From contig NC_079312.1 of assembly GCF_029931775.1 (NCBI RefSeq), positions 7,819,821-7,883,820 on the forward strand: a stretch of 64,000 bases of DNA. Direction: 5' to 3'. This DNA comes from Euleptes europaea. Taxonomy: Eukaryota; Chordata; Lepidosauria; Squamata; Sphaerodactylidae. Of this stretch, positions 39,177-51,084 are shown one piece after another (the first letter of the stretch is position 1; every line of letters starts with the position of its first letter). Under the pieces are notes generated by a model, which was given only the letters and a program-made list of their open reading frames with translations, was not told where the DNA came from and did no database searches. Position numbers and translations under genes: made by a program.

Positions 39177-42100
39177 AGAACGAGCCTTGGCTACTCACCG
39201 TGAAGGCTTCTTCTGCTCAGAGGGACGAAGGACATCTTTAGAATGGGTGTTTTCCGTTCCTCGTGCTCTGGGAGGCAGGACCTAAAACTTAATTTCCTGT
39301 CTCTTGAGGGAAACGCCCCTCCTTTTCAGTTTAAAGACTTTCCGAGTAAACACATTTCAAGTTGGACAGGTAAAAACATAAATAATAAAGTGTAAGAACC
39401 ACATGAATAACAGTAAAGGCTGAAAAAAACGGGCAACTATCACACAATCAGAACCTGAAGTGGAGGAATATTAAACCAAGTGGTTAGTAAGAGATCCTGT
39501 AGTGTAAAGGATTAATACTGTGTGTGAACTAGCGATCGAATTGAGAGGACATCTGGGCGGGCAAGATGTCCTTCGTCCCTCTGAGCAGAAGAAGCCTTCA
39601 CGGAGAGTAGCCAAGGCTCGTTCTCGCTCAGAGGGAGAAGGACATCTTTAGAATGGGACATACAAGAGCTGTCCCGGCCCGGGTAGGGTTTAGACGTCCT
39701 GGAGCACACTCTGTAAGACGCGCCTGCCAAAGGCGGCGTCTGCAGAAGCGTATAGGTTTAACTTATAGTGACGTACAAATGTGGAAATGGAAGACCAGGT
39801 GGCAGCCTTGCATATTTCCTCCAATGGGGCTCCTCTATCGAAGGCTGTAGAGGTGGCCGCGCTCCTAACTGAGTGAGCTGTGACCTCTGAAGGAATGGGT
39901 AGGTTGCTTTCTTTGTAGGCCTGTAATATGCACTTTGTGATGGTTCTGCCGATGGAAGCTCTAGACATAGGTTTGCCCTTATTAGGTGTTGAGAGATTAA
40001 TGAATAGTGAATCGGAGTTTCTGATTGCTTTTGTACGTTTTATGTATATATGGAGGGCCCTTCTAAGGTCTAGTGAGTGCCAGGCCTTTTCCTTAATGGT
40101 CTTAGGCTTGGGGCAGAAGGAAGGCAAGACTAGCTCCTGATCCCTGTGGAACTGACTGTTGCATTTTGGGACAAAGGAAGGATCCGGTCTGAGGACTACT
40201 TTGTCCTTGTGGAAGATACAAAGATTCGGTCTAATTGATAGAGCTCCCAGCTCTGAGACTCGACGAGCCGAAGTGACCGCTGTTAGGAATAAGGTTTTCA
40301 TACGTAACCACTGTAGACCTATCTGATTGAGTGGTTCGAATGGTGGTTTAGTGAGGGCCGTGAGAACTGTATGGAGACTCCATGAGGGGAATCTATGTTT
40401 GACTTGAGGTGAAGTTAAGCTGACCCCTCTTAGGAAGGACCTAATGTGGGGATGTTTATTTAAGGAATAACCTGACACTTTTGGTACTATAGTGGCAATG
40501 GCAGCCAATTGTCTGCGGAGAGTGGACGGTGCCAGACCCTGAGCGCGACTGTCCTGGAGGAAGGCTAAAATGCCGGCTACACGTGGTTTCAGGGGGTTTT
40601 GGTGTTTCCGTCTACACCAGCGAGCAAAGGCCTTCCAGGTGGTGTTGTAGATTCGCTGGGTAGATGGTCGTCTGGCTGCAAGGATGGTGGACACAATCTC
40701 AGAATTGTAACCCTTGTCTAACAGTCTGCTCCGTTCAATAGCCATGCGGTTAGTTGAAACCAATTTGGATCCGGGTGGCATATTGGGCCCTGTGTCAATA
40801 GGTCTGGTCTATCCGGAAGTCTCCAGTGGTTGTGTTTGGATAGTTCTATCAGAGATGGGAACCATGGGCGGCAGGGCCAATGAGGTGCCACCATGATGAC
40901 CGACGCCCTGAGAAGTCGGACTCTCCTTAATATTCTCGGGATGAGAGGAAGGGGGGGAAAGGCATACAGGAGACCTTGTGGCCAAGGGGCGAGAAGGGCA
41001 TCGATCTGTTCCGCCCCCGGTTGTTGGTACCTGGAGAAGTATCTCGGGGTCTGATGATTGGTCTTGGAAGCAAATAGGTCTACTAGGGGAGTGCCGAAAC
41101 GGTGAGTGATGAGGAGAAAGACTTCTGGATGGAGGGACCACTCGGCTTCGTCTAGGTGTTGTCTGCTGAGCCAGTCTGCCTGTATGTTCTTGGTTCCCCT
41201 GATGTGTTCGGCACACAGGGATGTCTCAGGGCCTCGGTGATGGATTTCAGGGTTTCCATCCTGAATCGCTTTTTGAGAACGTGCCTGTTTAGGTGTTTGA
41301 GTTCTAGTATGGCGTGCCAGCCGCCGTCTCTCTTGGGCACGGTAAAGAAGATTGAGTAGATTCCGGATGAGCGTTCCAATGGAGGGACCGGTTCTATGGC
41401 CTTGATATTTTGGAGATGCAGGATAGCCTGGGAGGTCCTGTGATGTTTTTCCTTGTTCTTGGAGGTCGGGGAGACTCTCATCCGATCTGAAGGAGGCCTG
41501 AGGAATTCGATTTGATAGCCCTGATGGATCAGTCGGAACATCCAAAGGTCTGGATGGGAGGCTTCCCACTGGGGGTAAAAAAGAGTGAGTCTGCCCCCCA
41601 CCGATGGTGGATTGGCATCATTGTTTGTTTTGGCGTGCAGTCTTGTCTGTTTTGTCTCCTTGAGAGTTGGAGAATCTGTTAGATCTAGAGAATCTACCTG
41701 ATCTACGAAAGGAGCCACGGGTGGAGCTCCAGTTGCCTCTTCTTTGTTCTGGTCTGAATCGCTGTAAGGTATGATAGGAACGAAAGGGCGTGTTATATGA
41801 GAAGCCTTTGGAGTCCTTACGTAGACTCTTGGGAAGCATCTTCTTTTTGTCTCTGGTTTCCACCAGGATGGAATCAAGTTTGTCACCGAAAAGCCTCTTT
41901 CCTTGGTAAGGATACCCCATAAGAACCGATTTTGATCGGTGTTCTGTCTGCCAAGGCCTAAGCCAGAGCGCCCTTCTAGCGGAAGAGGCAGTAGCCATGG
42001 CTCTAGCGGCAAAAGTCATTGTATCCAAAGTAGAATCCGCCAGGAAGGATACAGCCCTCAGAATTCTTGATACGCCCTCCTGGGCGCTTTTGTCCTCTGC

Positions 42101-43925
42101 TGGAATAAGCTGAGCAAGCTTGCGAGTCCATATGATCGCCGCTCTGGAGACCAGGGCTGATGTTATAGAGGAACTTATGGATAGGGCAGACGCCTGATGA
42201 GACTTTTTACATGCTAATTCCGTCTTTCTATCAGCTGGGTCTCTTATCATCACTAGGCCCTCCTCAGTGACCAGATCTGAGGAGTGTAAGGCTGTAACTG
42301 GTGACTCCACTAGAGGGACCTTCAGTAGTTCGGCTGTGTTGTTGGCTATATTGTATAACTTTCTAGTGGTTAAGGGGACCTGTTTGGTTGCCATGGGTTT
42401 GTCCCATTCCGCCTTTAGTAAGGTAAGGAAATAAGGTAAGGGACCGCCCTATCTGGGACTTCGTGCATATGGAAAAATTCTTTGGAGACCCTCTTTCTCT
42501 GCTCTGACTGCTTATCTGATTTTTCAGAGAGGTCCAAGGCTGCAAGTGTCTTGGTTAGTAACAGAGGGAATTCCTCAGCATTAAAGATTCTGTTTTGTTT
42601 TGGCTGTTCAGTTATCTCTTCTCCGTCTGAGGAGAATTCGCCCTCCTCTTTGTCACTCCTTTCGTCTTCGGAAGAAAAGGGGGAGGTGGTTTGCTGCAAG
42701 ACATTGTCATGAGTATCTACAGTGTGCTTATGTCCCTTCCCTTGCACAGGATTGGAGTATGGGTCCAGTGTTTGAGTTCTGGAATTACCCTCTGGCCTGG
42801 GAGCAGTGTGTCCAGCTATGACAGAGGGAGATGGGGAGATTATCTGGGCTGCTTTTATGCCTTCAGTGAGGGCGTCCTTGAATAAGGCGGAGAGTTCTGC
42901 CTTTAAGAATGAAAGCCCGCTGGCATCCAAAAAGGAGGGGGGAGGGAAGGTAGGATTCAATGGCACCACGTTGCCGGGAATAATTAAAGGCGAGACGCCA
43001 GGTGCAGATTGAGGCGAGACGCCTGGGGGGAGGGGGGGCGAGACGCCCATGTGAGCGCTGGGAATATGCAAGGGCAAGACGCCCTGGAGCATGGCGGTGG
43101 AAGGGACTGGCGAGACGCCAACCGCCTGGTTAAACTCCCGTGCGCTGCTGGGGGGAGGAGCGGCAGACGCCGCTGAATTTTCTCCTGTGCCATGCGGGGC
43201 GAGAGGAGGGACAGTAGCCACTAAAGGCCCCGCGCCGTAATCGCTAGCAGCAATGTGGGATTCGGCAGCGCGCGTTGCTGTGTCCGGAGCGGCCTGTGCT
43301 GCTGTTTCTCCCGCACCCGCCATGCCGGCTCGGATTTTGGAAGCGGACGTTGACGCGGCTTTCCCCTTATTGCCGCTTCTAGGCTCTTTGGAGGAAAGAG
43401 AGGCGCGCGCGGCTGTAAGCAGGCATTTAGCGCTGCTGGATTTAGTGTTGCCAGTCCGCTTCCTCTTTCACATTCCAGGGCCCCCTTTTTTCTTACCCTT
43501 AGCCTCAGGGGTGTAGCTGCAGGACGGCTGCTCCTGCGTTGTTTGAGTGGGCTGTAAGAGACCCGGGTCTAGATCCCCCGGGACTATAAAGGAATCGGGC
43601 TGCTTGTCCGCCATCTTGAATTGGCGGGAAAGCCGAGATTATAGTTTAAGTTAGATTTAGAATTAGAATTAAAATAGAATAGGAAAATATTAGAAGTATA
43701 GAATAAAATAGATAAGTTATTAGAAAAGAATAAGTAATTAGAGAATTTTCTGGTAGGTATGCGCAGAGCTGCGACTCTAAGCTGCTCTCCCGACGAGGCA
43801 GGAAACAAAACTGAAAAGGAGGGGCGTTTCCCTCAAGAGACAGGAAATTAAGTTTTAGGTCCTGCCTCCCGGAGCACGAGGAACGGAAAACACCCATTCT
43901 AAAGATGTCCTTCTCCCTCTGAGCG
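39177..43925 (-). mobile_element. DIRS-type tyrosine-recombinase retrotransposon B (fossil)
   Basis: A second, clearly different DIRS element, 4.75 kb, same orientation. Its terminal inverted repeats (about 39177-39330 and 43800-43925) share 'ggacatctttagaatggg'. The internal complementary region lies at about 39555-39655. Parts in 5' to 3' order: a gag-like region, 41618-43323; a reverse transcriptase/RNase H region, 40718-42012; and a tyrosine recombinase, 39690-40781 (TSARRVSELGALS, AHSVRSAATS, CKAATWSSISTF). It is broken, with several breaks. The recombinase frame is still long, so it is not ancient. Confidence 0.88.
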
Positions 43926-44650
43926 AGAAGAAACTTTTTTCTGGAAGAATGGAAATCTGGTCACAATTAATGCCAACAATGCCAACCAGTGTCACCGGAA
44001 CAAATTCATTCCAGAACTCAGTTAGAGGGAATGATGGTAACCCCACCTGGGAGACAACTGTGTTATAATGGTTGAGAAATACGGATGGGACCCCTTCTAG
44101 TTTTCATGAGGGCCTCTCAGTACCACATCGGCCTCAGTCCAGGACACCCTCTCTGGCTTGGGTGATGACCACAACACTGGCCTCAATTTCCCCTGGGCCA
44201 GTCTGGCCGCTTGGGTCATTCTACCCAGCCACGCTACATATTACTTTTGCTGTCTCTCCACCACCTCAAGGCCTCTAGAAGGAGCAAGTAGTGGGGCAAG
44301 CCTCAAAACAACGTATTGCTGTTCAAGATTTTGATTCATACATCATCCCAATGACACGATCGTAATAGCACCAATTTGCACTTTTGTCACCTATGAATGT
44401 TCCTGTCGAGGGTCAGTCAGGATGACGGTGAGGACTCATCAGAGGAAGAGGGGCCCTGTGTAGCCAACCCAGAGCCAACAGAAGGTGGCCAGCAAGGGAC
44501 TGAGGCTCAATCAAATTTATTAATACGGTCAACTGACCAATCACATGCCAGCACATCAAAATGTCCAGACTCAATAGTTGTGCACCACGGAATCACAAAC
44601 TGCCCATACGAATAAAGGTTGAAGATCAATACAAACAACCCCTCATTCAA
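43926..44650. other. No gene recognised
   Basis: About 725 bases. A short acidic frame at 44397-44615 (QDDGEDSSEEEGPC) could be a relic coding piece, but I cannot link it to a family. No repeat termini are visible. Confidence 0.3.
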
Positions 44651-44659
44651 TTATCACCT

Positions 44660-46620
44660 TGAAATTTATAAAATTGTAAAATATTTTAATGATCATTCTC
44701 TAATAAAGTTCTGTGTATTTTAATAGCAACAGCACAGAACTTGGCAGTGTGGAGCATGAGCTGAGGAACTTCTCCTAATAGGAGCTCCTTTGCCAAAAGC
44801 TCAACTGACTCTTCAGGGAGTTTACCAAGCAAGGGGGAAATAAGCTTTGATCTAACTTCGCGGCAGAATGGGCAACATATCGCTGCATGGTTTCAATGTC
44901 CCCTACCCTACACAGACAAAACCTCTCTGGTCTAGGGATCTTCTTCTATTTCCCTTCCAAAACAGCTGATGGTAGGGCCTGACATCTGGCAAGGGTAAAG
45001 GCCTTCCTGTAATTAATAGGCTCAAGATGAGAAAAATAAGCTGCAGGTAAAATCAAGTATCTAGATTTATCCAGGGCTAGGTCTGCCCAAGGTCTGTCTG
45101 GCATTCAATGTCTTCCACCCTTTGCCTCAAGTAACTTGATGCTCGGTCTAGGCCCATAGCTAACAGGGTAGGTGGAGAAAGGCCCAGGCAGGCCATTTTA
45201 TTAAGGATCGTCTTTAGCCATGTTAACTGGAACTTATCCTGTAGAAGCAGGGGAAGTAGACCTTGAGGGTTAAGGTTTAATTTAGCCAAAGAATAATGGA
45301 AGCAATACAAACCCTTGCCTCCACCTTCACATCAAAGAATCCACACAGGGGAGAACCGCGACACACCCTCACCAGTCCTGCCTCCAGTCTAGCAGTAGCA
45401 TTTGATACGCAACGAGGTAACTGGAGGGCTGCTCTCAAAAACTTAGATTGAACCCACTCCAATGGGACAAAGGTAGATGAAGGCAGCCCAAGTATAGTCC
45501 CATATGTCAGTTGTGCCAGTGTTTTCGCTTGGTAAAGCTTAAGAGCGGCTGGAAGGTCATGCCCTCCCTTAGTTCTTGAAAATTTAATGATTTTTAAGGC
45601 AGTTTTGCCCTTTCTCTGCAGTGTAATCGCTGTAAGCTTTTCTAGAACCAGAGGCTTGTAAGACTACTACTACGTATTTAAACTTGAGAACCTGGTCTAT
45701 TTTGTGGCCATTAATGCTCCATTGTCGTACTTTAGGGAGCTCTCACCAAAGGCCATAACTTTTGTCTTTGAGTAATTAATGTCCAGTTGTTCAATGGAAT
45801 AATATTACAATTACAATAGCCTCTGCATGGCTCTTTTAAGGCCCACCATGTCATCAGCATGGAGTAAGACAGAGATATCGCGATGGGCTAGCTTTGGAGG
45901 ATGTAAAGCTGAGTCTTTTAAGTTGCTAACTGCATTGTTGATGTAGTAATTAAATAGCTTAGAATGCAGCCCTGCTTCACTCCTTGGTAGGTTTTTACAA
46001 CTCTTAAAAGATGCCCTTGTCTGCTGCATCTGACCTGAAGGGTGGTGTTATCATACAGAATATGGATCAAGTATAGAAGCCTTCGATCGATGGAAGAGCA
46101 TTCTAACTTTTCCCAGAGTCTCTTTCTAGCAATAGTCAAATGCTGCTTTAAGGTCTATAAAGGCTGTGAACAAAGCGGTTGGATCCTTGGAAGAGTATTT
46201 TTTCAATTAAATGCTGTAAAATCAGGCAGTGGTCTAAAGTAGACCTGCTCTCTCTAAAGTCAGCTTGTTCGTCGACAATAATGTTCTCTTGATCTAGCCA
46301 ACTGGTAAATTTGTCGTGAAGGTGCTTGGAATACAATTTACTAATAATGCTGAGGAGACTAATACGCCTGTAGTTGGCTCGATTGTCCTCCTTTCCTTTC
46401 TAAAAAAAAACGGCACCACAATCTCCCTGCCCCGGTCCTTTGGCATATGTCCAGTCCTATCTATATAGGTGAAAAACAATGCCAAGAAAGGAACCCACCA
46501 GTCTTTGTTGTTCTTGAAAGGTTTGGGTGGGATAAAAGCAGCACCTGGGGCTTTCCCTAGTCTAAATTGGTCAATCTAGGGTTCAGCTTCCCTTAACTGA
46601 GGCTCAGTCATAGCCACCTT
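44660..46620 (-). mobile_element. Non-LTR retrotransposon (LINE), minus strand, broken
   Basis: Minus-strand reverse transcriptase motifs occur in order: HDKFTSWLDQENIIVDEQA followed by DFRESRSTLDH (about 46150-46336), RLWEKLECSSIDRRLL and GVKQGCILS (about 46000-46139), LLHADDMVGL (about 45830), and a carboxy-terminal region with VQSKFLRAALQLP (about 45430-45460). Frames are interrupted several times. The clade is uncertain; it is neither the CR1 nor the Bov-B seen elsewhere in the window. A stray 'acatcaaagaatccacacag' finger-linker-like match lies at 45329. Confidence 0.75.
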
Positions 46621-47060
46621 TCAGCCCTGAGCCAGCAGACAAGTCACGCCCACCCCCCAGCCCTGAGCCAGCAGACGAAGGGCAAGCAGATCACCTACAC
46701 CTTTGCAGGAATGTAGGAAGAGACTGCAAATGGAATTGTGAGAGGGAAGGCACAGTGCGAGCCGAAAGCAGCTGTTTGCCAATACCGGAGATGAGTTGTT
46801 GCAGGATGCTGACTGAATTAATGGGAGCAAAGCATAAAAGGCTCTCAGAGGAATCTGTTGGGTGTGGCTGCAAGGAGTATGGCAAACGCTTGCCTGGCGC
46901 CACTCTGCTGCCTGAAACTCTGACGAATAATGCTTGCTAAACCCCTGGCAACTGATCTTGGACTACAAGACCATGACTTCTGGAACCCTTCATGCTCTCT
47001 GCTTCCAAGACGCTGCAACCTTGAAACCCAAAGCCTGCTAATCAGTACAGTACAGTTCCT
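46621..47060. other. Intron sequence of the minus-strand gene, nothing recognised
   Basis: About 440 bases containing a small direct repeat of 'ccctgagccagcagac' (46625 and 46665). No exon or known repeat is seen. Confidence 0.35.
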
Positions 47061-47063
47061 TAC

Positions 47064-47190
47064 CCAGAAAGGCCGCGCTCACATAGTTCTCCAGCATGAC
47101 TTCTTCACAGAGAGCTCTTTGCTGTGGATCCAGCAGGGCCCACTCTGCCTCGGTGAAATACACGGCCACCTCCTCAAAGGAAACCAGAGG
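47064..47190 (-). CDS. SCAN/KRAB zinc-finger gene, KRAB-A exon
   Basis: The exon is exactly 127 bp, with the acceptor 'ctttttctttcag' before 47190 and donor 'ctgg/gtaagg' after 47064. It encodes [32 protein letters not shown] and [10 protein letters not shown]. The core tryptophan and the MLE motif are present, but the DV pair is EV and the usual ALYREV reads ALCEEV. It ends in phase 1, matching the finger exon at 32472. In mammals such domains bind TRIM28; binding here is uncertain. Confidence 0.88.
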
Positions 47191-47400
47191 CTGAAAGAAA
47201 AAGAGGATTGCCTCAAGCCAAGCAGAGACTGCACTCTGGAAGGGGCTGTTCTGGAAGGGTGCAGGATGGAGAGTTTGGCACGTGTAAAAGGAGTGGCAGT
47301 CAGAGCCTCTCGCCTTGGCCCCTTACCAGCAACTGCAGGAGAAAACTCCCCCCTGAGAAAGGAGGGGGGACCCAGGCTGTGCCCCCCTCTTCTACCCTAC

Positions 47401-47470
47401 TTGAATGGAGGTGCAGCAGCTGTTTCCATTCCTCCGCAAAAAGAATGGATCAACACTGTCTCTTCAATTC
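47401..47470 (-). CDS. SCAN/KRAB gene, small exon with a damaged donor
   Basis: The acceptor 'ctctcctttgcag' precedes 47470. In phase 1 the exon reads GIEETVLIHSFCGGMETAAA and then PPF, the pattern of the small exon before KRAB-A in related squamate genes as I recall them. The 3' end reads 'ccattcaagtagggt'. The exon should be 71 bp to keep phase 0 into the KRAB-A exon, but the only GT available leaves 70 bp. With 71 bp the traced coding sequence would total 2919 nt (973 codons, exact). A one-base loss at the junction (caaggtaggg to caagtaggg) is the simplest reading. It would shift the frame or block splicing. Confidence 0.6.
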
Positions 47471-47474
47471 CTGC

Positions 47475-48420
47475 AAAGGAGAGAAAGGGGGAAGAAAGGG
47501 TATCAGTCTCCACTTTGTATTCTGTTTGCTTGTGTGAATTGTGCTTTATGTAACCCCATTCCTAGGGCTGTGAAAACGTGCCCTATGTACACTCAAAAAT
47601 AATTGTAACTCTTTGTAGTAAGCAGTGGGAGAGGTGGAAGAGAAGCAAAAGGAACCAATGAGCCTTGAGGGGCTTTAAAAGCTGCTGACACATTTCAGAC
47701 TCCTGTGATACTTGAAACTTCTCCTGTGAATGCTGGAGCTCAAAAACCTGAAAGTATCTGTGCTGGATCAGACCAAAGGCCTAGGCATGCTATTCTCCCA
47801 GCAGCTGGGCCATTGCACACACCCTTGAGTCCAGGGAGGTGGGAGAAAAAGAGGGAGGCGAAAATGACGTCACCTGGCACCTCATTGTCACATCTGGCCG
47901 AGATCCCTCATGTGGCTTTAGTGCATCTGGAAACTCAGGATAATATCAATGGGTTTCGAGAGCATCTACTGATCCACTAATGCCACATATGGGTTTTCGG
48001 CTAGAGGCAACATCAATGTGACATCACATCTGCCCCAAACCCCTCCCCAAAGATGCCATGGATGCCAGACCACAGCCTATTTCCTACAGCGACCCATCAG
48101 ATGCCGCAACCAGCATGAGAACACATTCGTCCACTATTTTGAGCCCCTTAGCAACTGGTTTTCAGAGATTTGCTACCCACAACATGCAGACTCCATTTAT
48201 TCACAAGATTGAAGAGGTCATCCGTGATTTGTCTACCTTTTGTTTAGAGCCACCTTGAGTCCCTCGAATGGAAAAAAGGTGGGATATGAATACTGTAATC
48301 AATGTTAGCAATTGCCTCCGTGAATTTTTGGTTGAAGAAGCATTTTGGTTTTTCTCTGAGTAGAACTCTCTGCCCATCAAATTCACTGGATTCCCCAATC
48401 CCATCCAGGCGCAATGAGTC
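47475..48420. other. Intron sequence with minor repeat debris
   Basis: About 950 bases. 'gtgctggatcagaccaaagg' (47759) resembles a LINE/SINE 3' end, and 'gagccaccttgagtccctcg' (48247) resembles a SINE tail. No exon-like open frame with splice sites was found. Confidence 0.4.
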
Positions 48421-48425
48421 CTTAC

Positions 48426-48540
48426 CGCATGAGAGGGCATTTGGGGCATGTTCCTGTGGCTGGGCTTGCTGCCCTTCCTCTGATGGAGCTCTTTCCATCT
48501 CACAGAACGTAGCTTCTGTCTTGACGGATGGACCCCACCT
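48426..48540 (-). CDS. SCAN/KRAB gene, linker exon after SCAN
   Basis: The acceptor 'cactgctgtttcag' and donor 'atgcg/gtaagg' bound 115 bp. Entered in phase 0 (as the SCAN exon leaves it), it reads RWGPSVKTEATFCEMERAPS and then EEGQQAQPQEHAPNALSC, ending in phase 1. The acidic E-RAPSEEGQQ pattern is typical of the exon that follows SCAN in reptile SCAN zinc-finger genes. It probably is a flexible linker with no catalytic role. Confidence 0.75.
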
Positions 48541-48782
48541 CTGAAACAGCAGTGAGGAAGATGGATAGGCGATGAAATGGAAGACACCAAGGAATGGATC
48601 CTTCCCCACTGCTAGGCTCCATTCCTTTCAGCACACCTGGTAGGGTTTTCCTTTAACCCTGGGGAATTATCTAGAGGGATGAGAAATTCCCTAGAAGAAG
48701 TGGCTGCTGAATCAGGTTGTTAAACTTCCCGTTTGGTTGACTAACACTTGGACAAATATTAGGCAAAGAAGCTTTAGGATAA

Positions 48783-49592
48783 GCTCAGCCAAAAAATCAC
48801 AGCAAGGTGGCCAAGCAAACACGCAATAAAGAAAAAAAGCCTAAATAAGCATGAATGCCACAAATATATTAGTACAACAATCAGCACAAAGTCCTGACAA
48901 ACAAATGTAAACAGGTAAACGAAGCACAGCGCCCAAGCAACACATATGTAATCAATCAAAACAGTCCAAAGACTTAAAAGACAGGTGGGAGTCTTCAAAA
49001 GACGAAGAAAGAACACGGAGTCTTGAAAGGACTCCAGAAAGACACTGACTCCACAGGAAGTCGTCAGAAGAACAAAGTGAGAGCCAATTAGGGCGAATAA
49101 CAAAGTCAGAGCAGTCCTCTTAGGGGGATAAGGATATTGCAACAAGGTAAGTACAATACGGTGTTTTGGTAAAGTGACCATTTCTAATCCAATATTTTCA
49201 TCAGCTGTATATCCCGTTGGCAAAGGAAATCACCTTAAATACTGTCTTACTGGGGATGAACACATGGAACACATGAAGCTGCCTTCTGCTGAATCAGACC
49301 CTTGGTCCATCAAAGTCAGTATTGTCTACTCAGACCGGAAGCGGCTCTCCGGGGTCTCAGGCAGGGGTCTTTCACATCACCTACCTGCCTGGACCCTTGA
49401 ACTGGAGATGCCGGGGAATGAACCTGGGTCCTTCTGCATGCCAAGCAGATGCTCTAACCACTGAGCCACGGCCCCAGGCCAACAAACAAACACTAGAAGT
49501 TACATTTGCTTGTTAAGCCTTTGAGCTGATTGTTATACTAATATATTTGTGGCATTCGTGATTATTTAGTCTTTTTCTCTTTATCGTGTGCT
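48783..49592. mobile_element. Inverted-repeat element flanked by a 10-bp duplication, with nested SINE
   Basis: About 65 bp near 48818-48883 are the reverse complement of 49527-49592 ('ccacaaatatattagtacaa' against its complement). Both outer edges carry 'ttaggataag' (48773-48782 and 49593-49602), a likely target duplication. A SINE (49266-49478) lies inside. On the minus strand 'gctgatgaaaatattggatt' resembles sequence found near the 3' end of Penelope-like elements, but I cannot assign the class firmly. Confidence 0.5.
49266..49478 (-). mobile_element. tRNA-derived squamate SINE, full length, minus strand
   Basis: Minus strand: head 'gtggctcagtggttagagca', 'tctgcttggcatgcagaag', box B 'ggttcattcccc', body 'gaccccggagagccgcttcc' and end 'ctgattcagcagaaggcagc'. 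It is the most complete copy of the family in the window. Confidence 0.85.
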
Positions 49593-49651
49593 TAGGATAA
49601 GGTCAGACATCGTATCTTGAATTGGAAATACCTGGTAAAAAAAGGCCTCAC

Positions 49652-50080
49652 CTGTTCTACCTCTCTCTTCTCCTCTGCCTGACTCAGGAGGAAACCTTCA
49701 GCTAGGGCCACCGCCTGGGAACTGGTCTCCGGTCCGCATTCTCTGACCCAGCACTGCATTTCCTGGGGCAGGATGGTCAGGAACTGCTCCAGGATCACCA
49801 GGTCCACGATCTGCTTCTTGGTGTGTCTCTCTGGCTTCAGCCAGTGGTTGCAAAGTCCATGGAGCTGGCTGCAAATCTCTCGGGGTCCATCAGACTCACA
49901 GTAGCTGAACTGCCGGAAGCGTTGGAAAATTACTTCTGAGTTCATGGATTCCTGGTCCCCGAATTCAACGCCACTCCCAACTCCGATGGGATGGGGCCCT
50001 TTCCTTGCTCTCTTGCCAGATCTGACTGCTTCCGGATCCTGCTCATCCATCTCCTTCCTCTCCTAGTGGGTCGACTCCGA
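49652..50080 (-). CDS. SCAN/KRAB zinc-finger gene, SCAN-domain exon (coding from 50050)
   Basis: The minus-strand ATG at 50050-50048 opens 133 codons ending at the donor 'gaacag/gtgagg' (49652) in phase 0. Residues about 40-125 form a SCAN domain: [20 protein letters not shown], the [19 protein letters not shown] motif and [24 protein letters not shown] domains make homo- and heterodimers among zinc-finger proteins. An upstream acceptor 'catcttctcacag' would start the exon at 50080. The exon itself is intact; damage to this gene lies downstream (47401 and 30266). Confidence 0.9.
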
Positions 50081-50084
50081 CTGT

Positions 50085-50560
50085 GAGAAGATGCCTTTAC
50101 TCACTTGGCAATGGCTTCTCCTGTGGGGATGGAGAGACAAAAAAAAGAGATACCTGGTTGATCAGCACAAAAGTATTTCTCGTGGTTTGTAATAGCATAT
50201 GGCTATATTGCATACCAAGCTTTTTTAGATATGCCTGTTTGGCTCCTTGGGAACATTAACAGTTTCTGCCTGTCTAAAGATGTTACAAGCTTTCCTCTGA
50301 TTACTTTGGGCCAATCTGTCCTAGGGACTTCGGCTGGCTACTAAGCATATCAGTAGAGATGCCCACCTAGAGCCACAGTGGTCTCCTGCTAGCGTAGGGC
50401 AAGTGTAAATCTGACACTGTCACAGAGTGGGATTGAGTCAGGGGTGTGACTTCTGCATGGAATGGGGCTCAGTTGATTTCCTGAAGCCTCTCCAGGTCAG
50501 GGCACAAGAGCTGCTGGGATGAATAGGAGCTGGGGGGAGGCAGCGATCCCTGCCGAATGA
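50085..50560. other. 5' intron of the SCAN gene, nothing recognised
   Basis: About 475 bases with no further exon or repeat I can name. Confidence 0.35.
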
Positions 50561-50564
50561 ACAA

Positions 50565-50735
50565 AGTTACCAGCTCCAGGTTGGGAAAGTACTGGACTTT
50601 TGGGGGTGGAGCCTGGGGAGGAGAGGAGATAATGGCATAGAGTCCACCTCCCAAAGGAGCCATTTTCTGCATGCAAACTAATCCACTGTAATTCCAGGCG
50701 CTCTCCAGGCCCTTCCTGGACATTGCCAACACTAC
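50565..50735 (+). repeat. Short interspersed repeat, same family as 4674-4868
   Basis: Landmarks 'ctccaggttgggaaagtact', 'tttgggggtggagcctgggg', 'catagagtccacctccca' and 'ctgtaattccaggcgctctc' recur in order. An inverted relative follows at about 50915-51060. Confidence 0.6.
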
Positions 50736-51084
50736 ATCAGGGAGATGGTAGATGGAGAGAAGCAGCAGCTAAAATCCTTATGGACCGGAACTGATGCCCC
50801 TTTGTGTTTCTCTCTCTTGTGTGGCCTGGGGGGGGGGGGGCGTCTGCACCTCTCTTGCCTGGCAAAAGGCTGCTGCTTCTCTCACCCAAACCTCAGTGCT
50901 TTCTGTCACAGCTGGATAAAATGGTTGCATTGGAGGGTGGATTTGCTAGCATTATACCCCACTGAGATGCTGCCCCCCGCCCCGTCCCAAACCCAGCCTT
51001 TCTCAGAATTCACCCCCAAACGTCCAGGAATTTGCCCTCCAGGAGTTGCCAGCTCATGACATCCATAGGTGAGAAAGATCCCTG

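Noticed and set aside
45329-45350. Zinc-finger remnant within the LINE at 44.7-46.6 kb
   Set aside because: Only about 20-25 bases match a finger linker, with no Cys or His context; chance or a small conversion tract.
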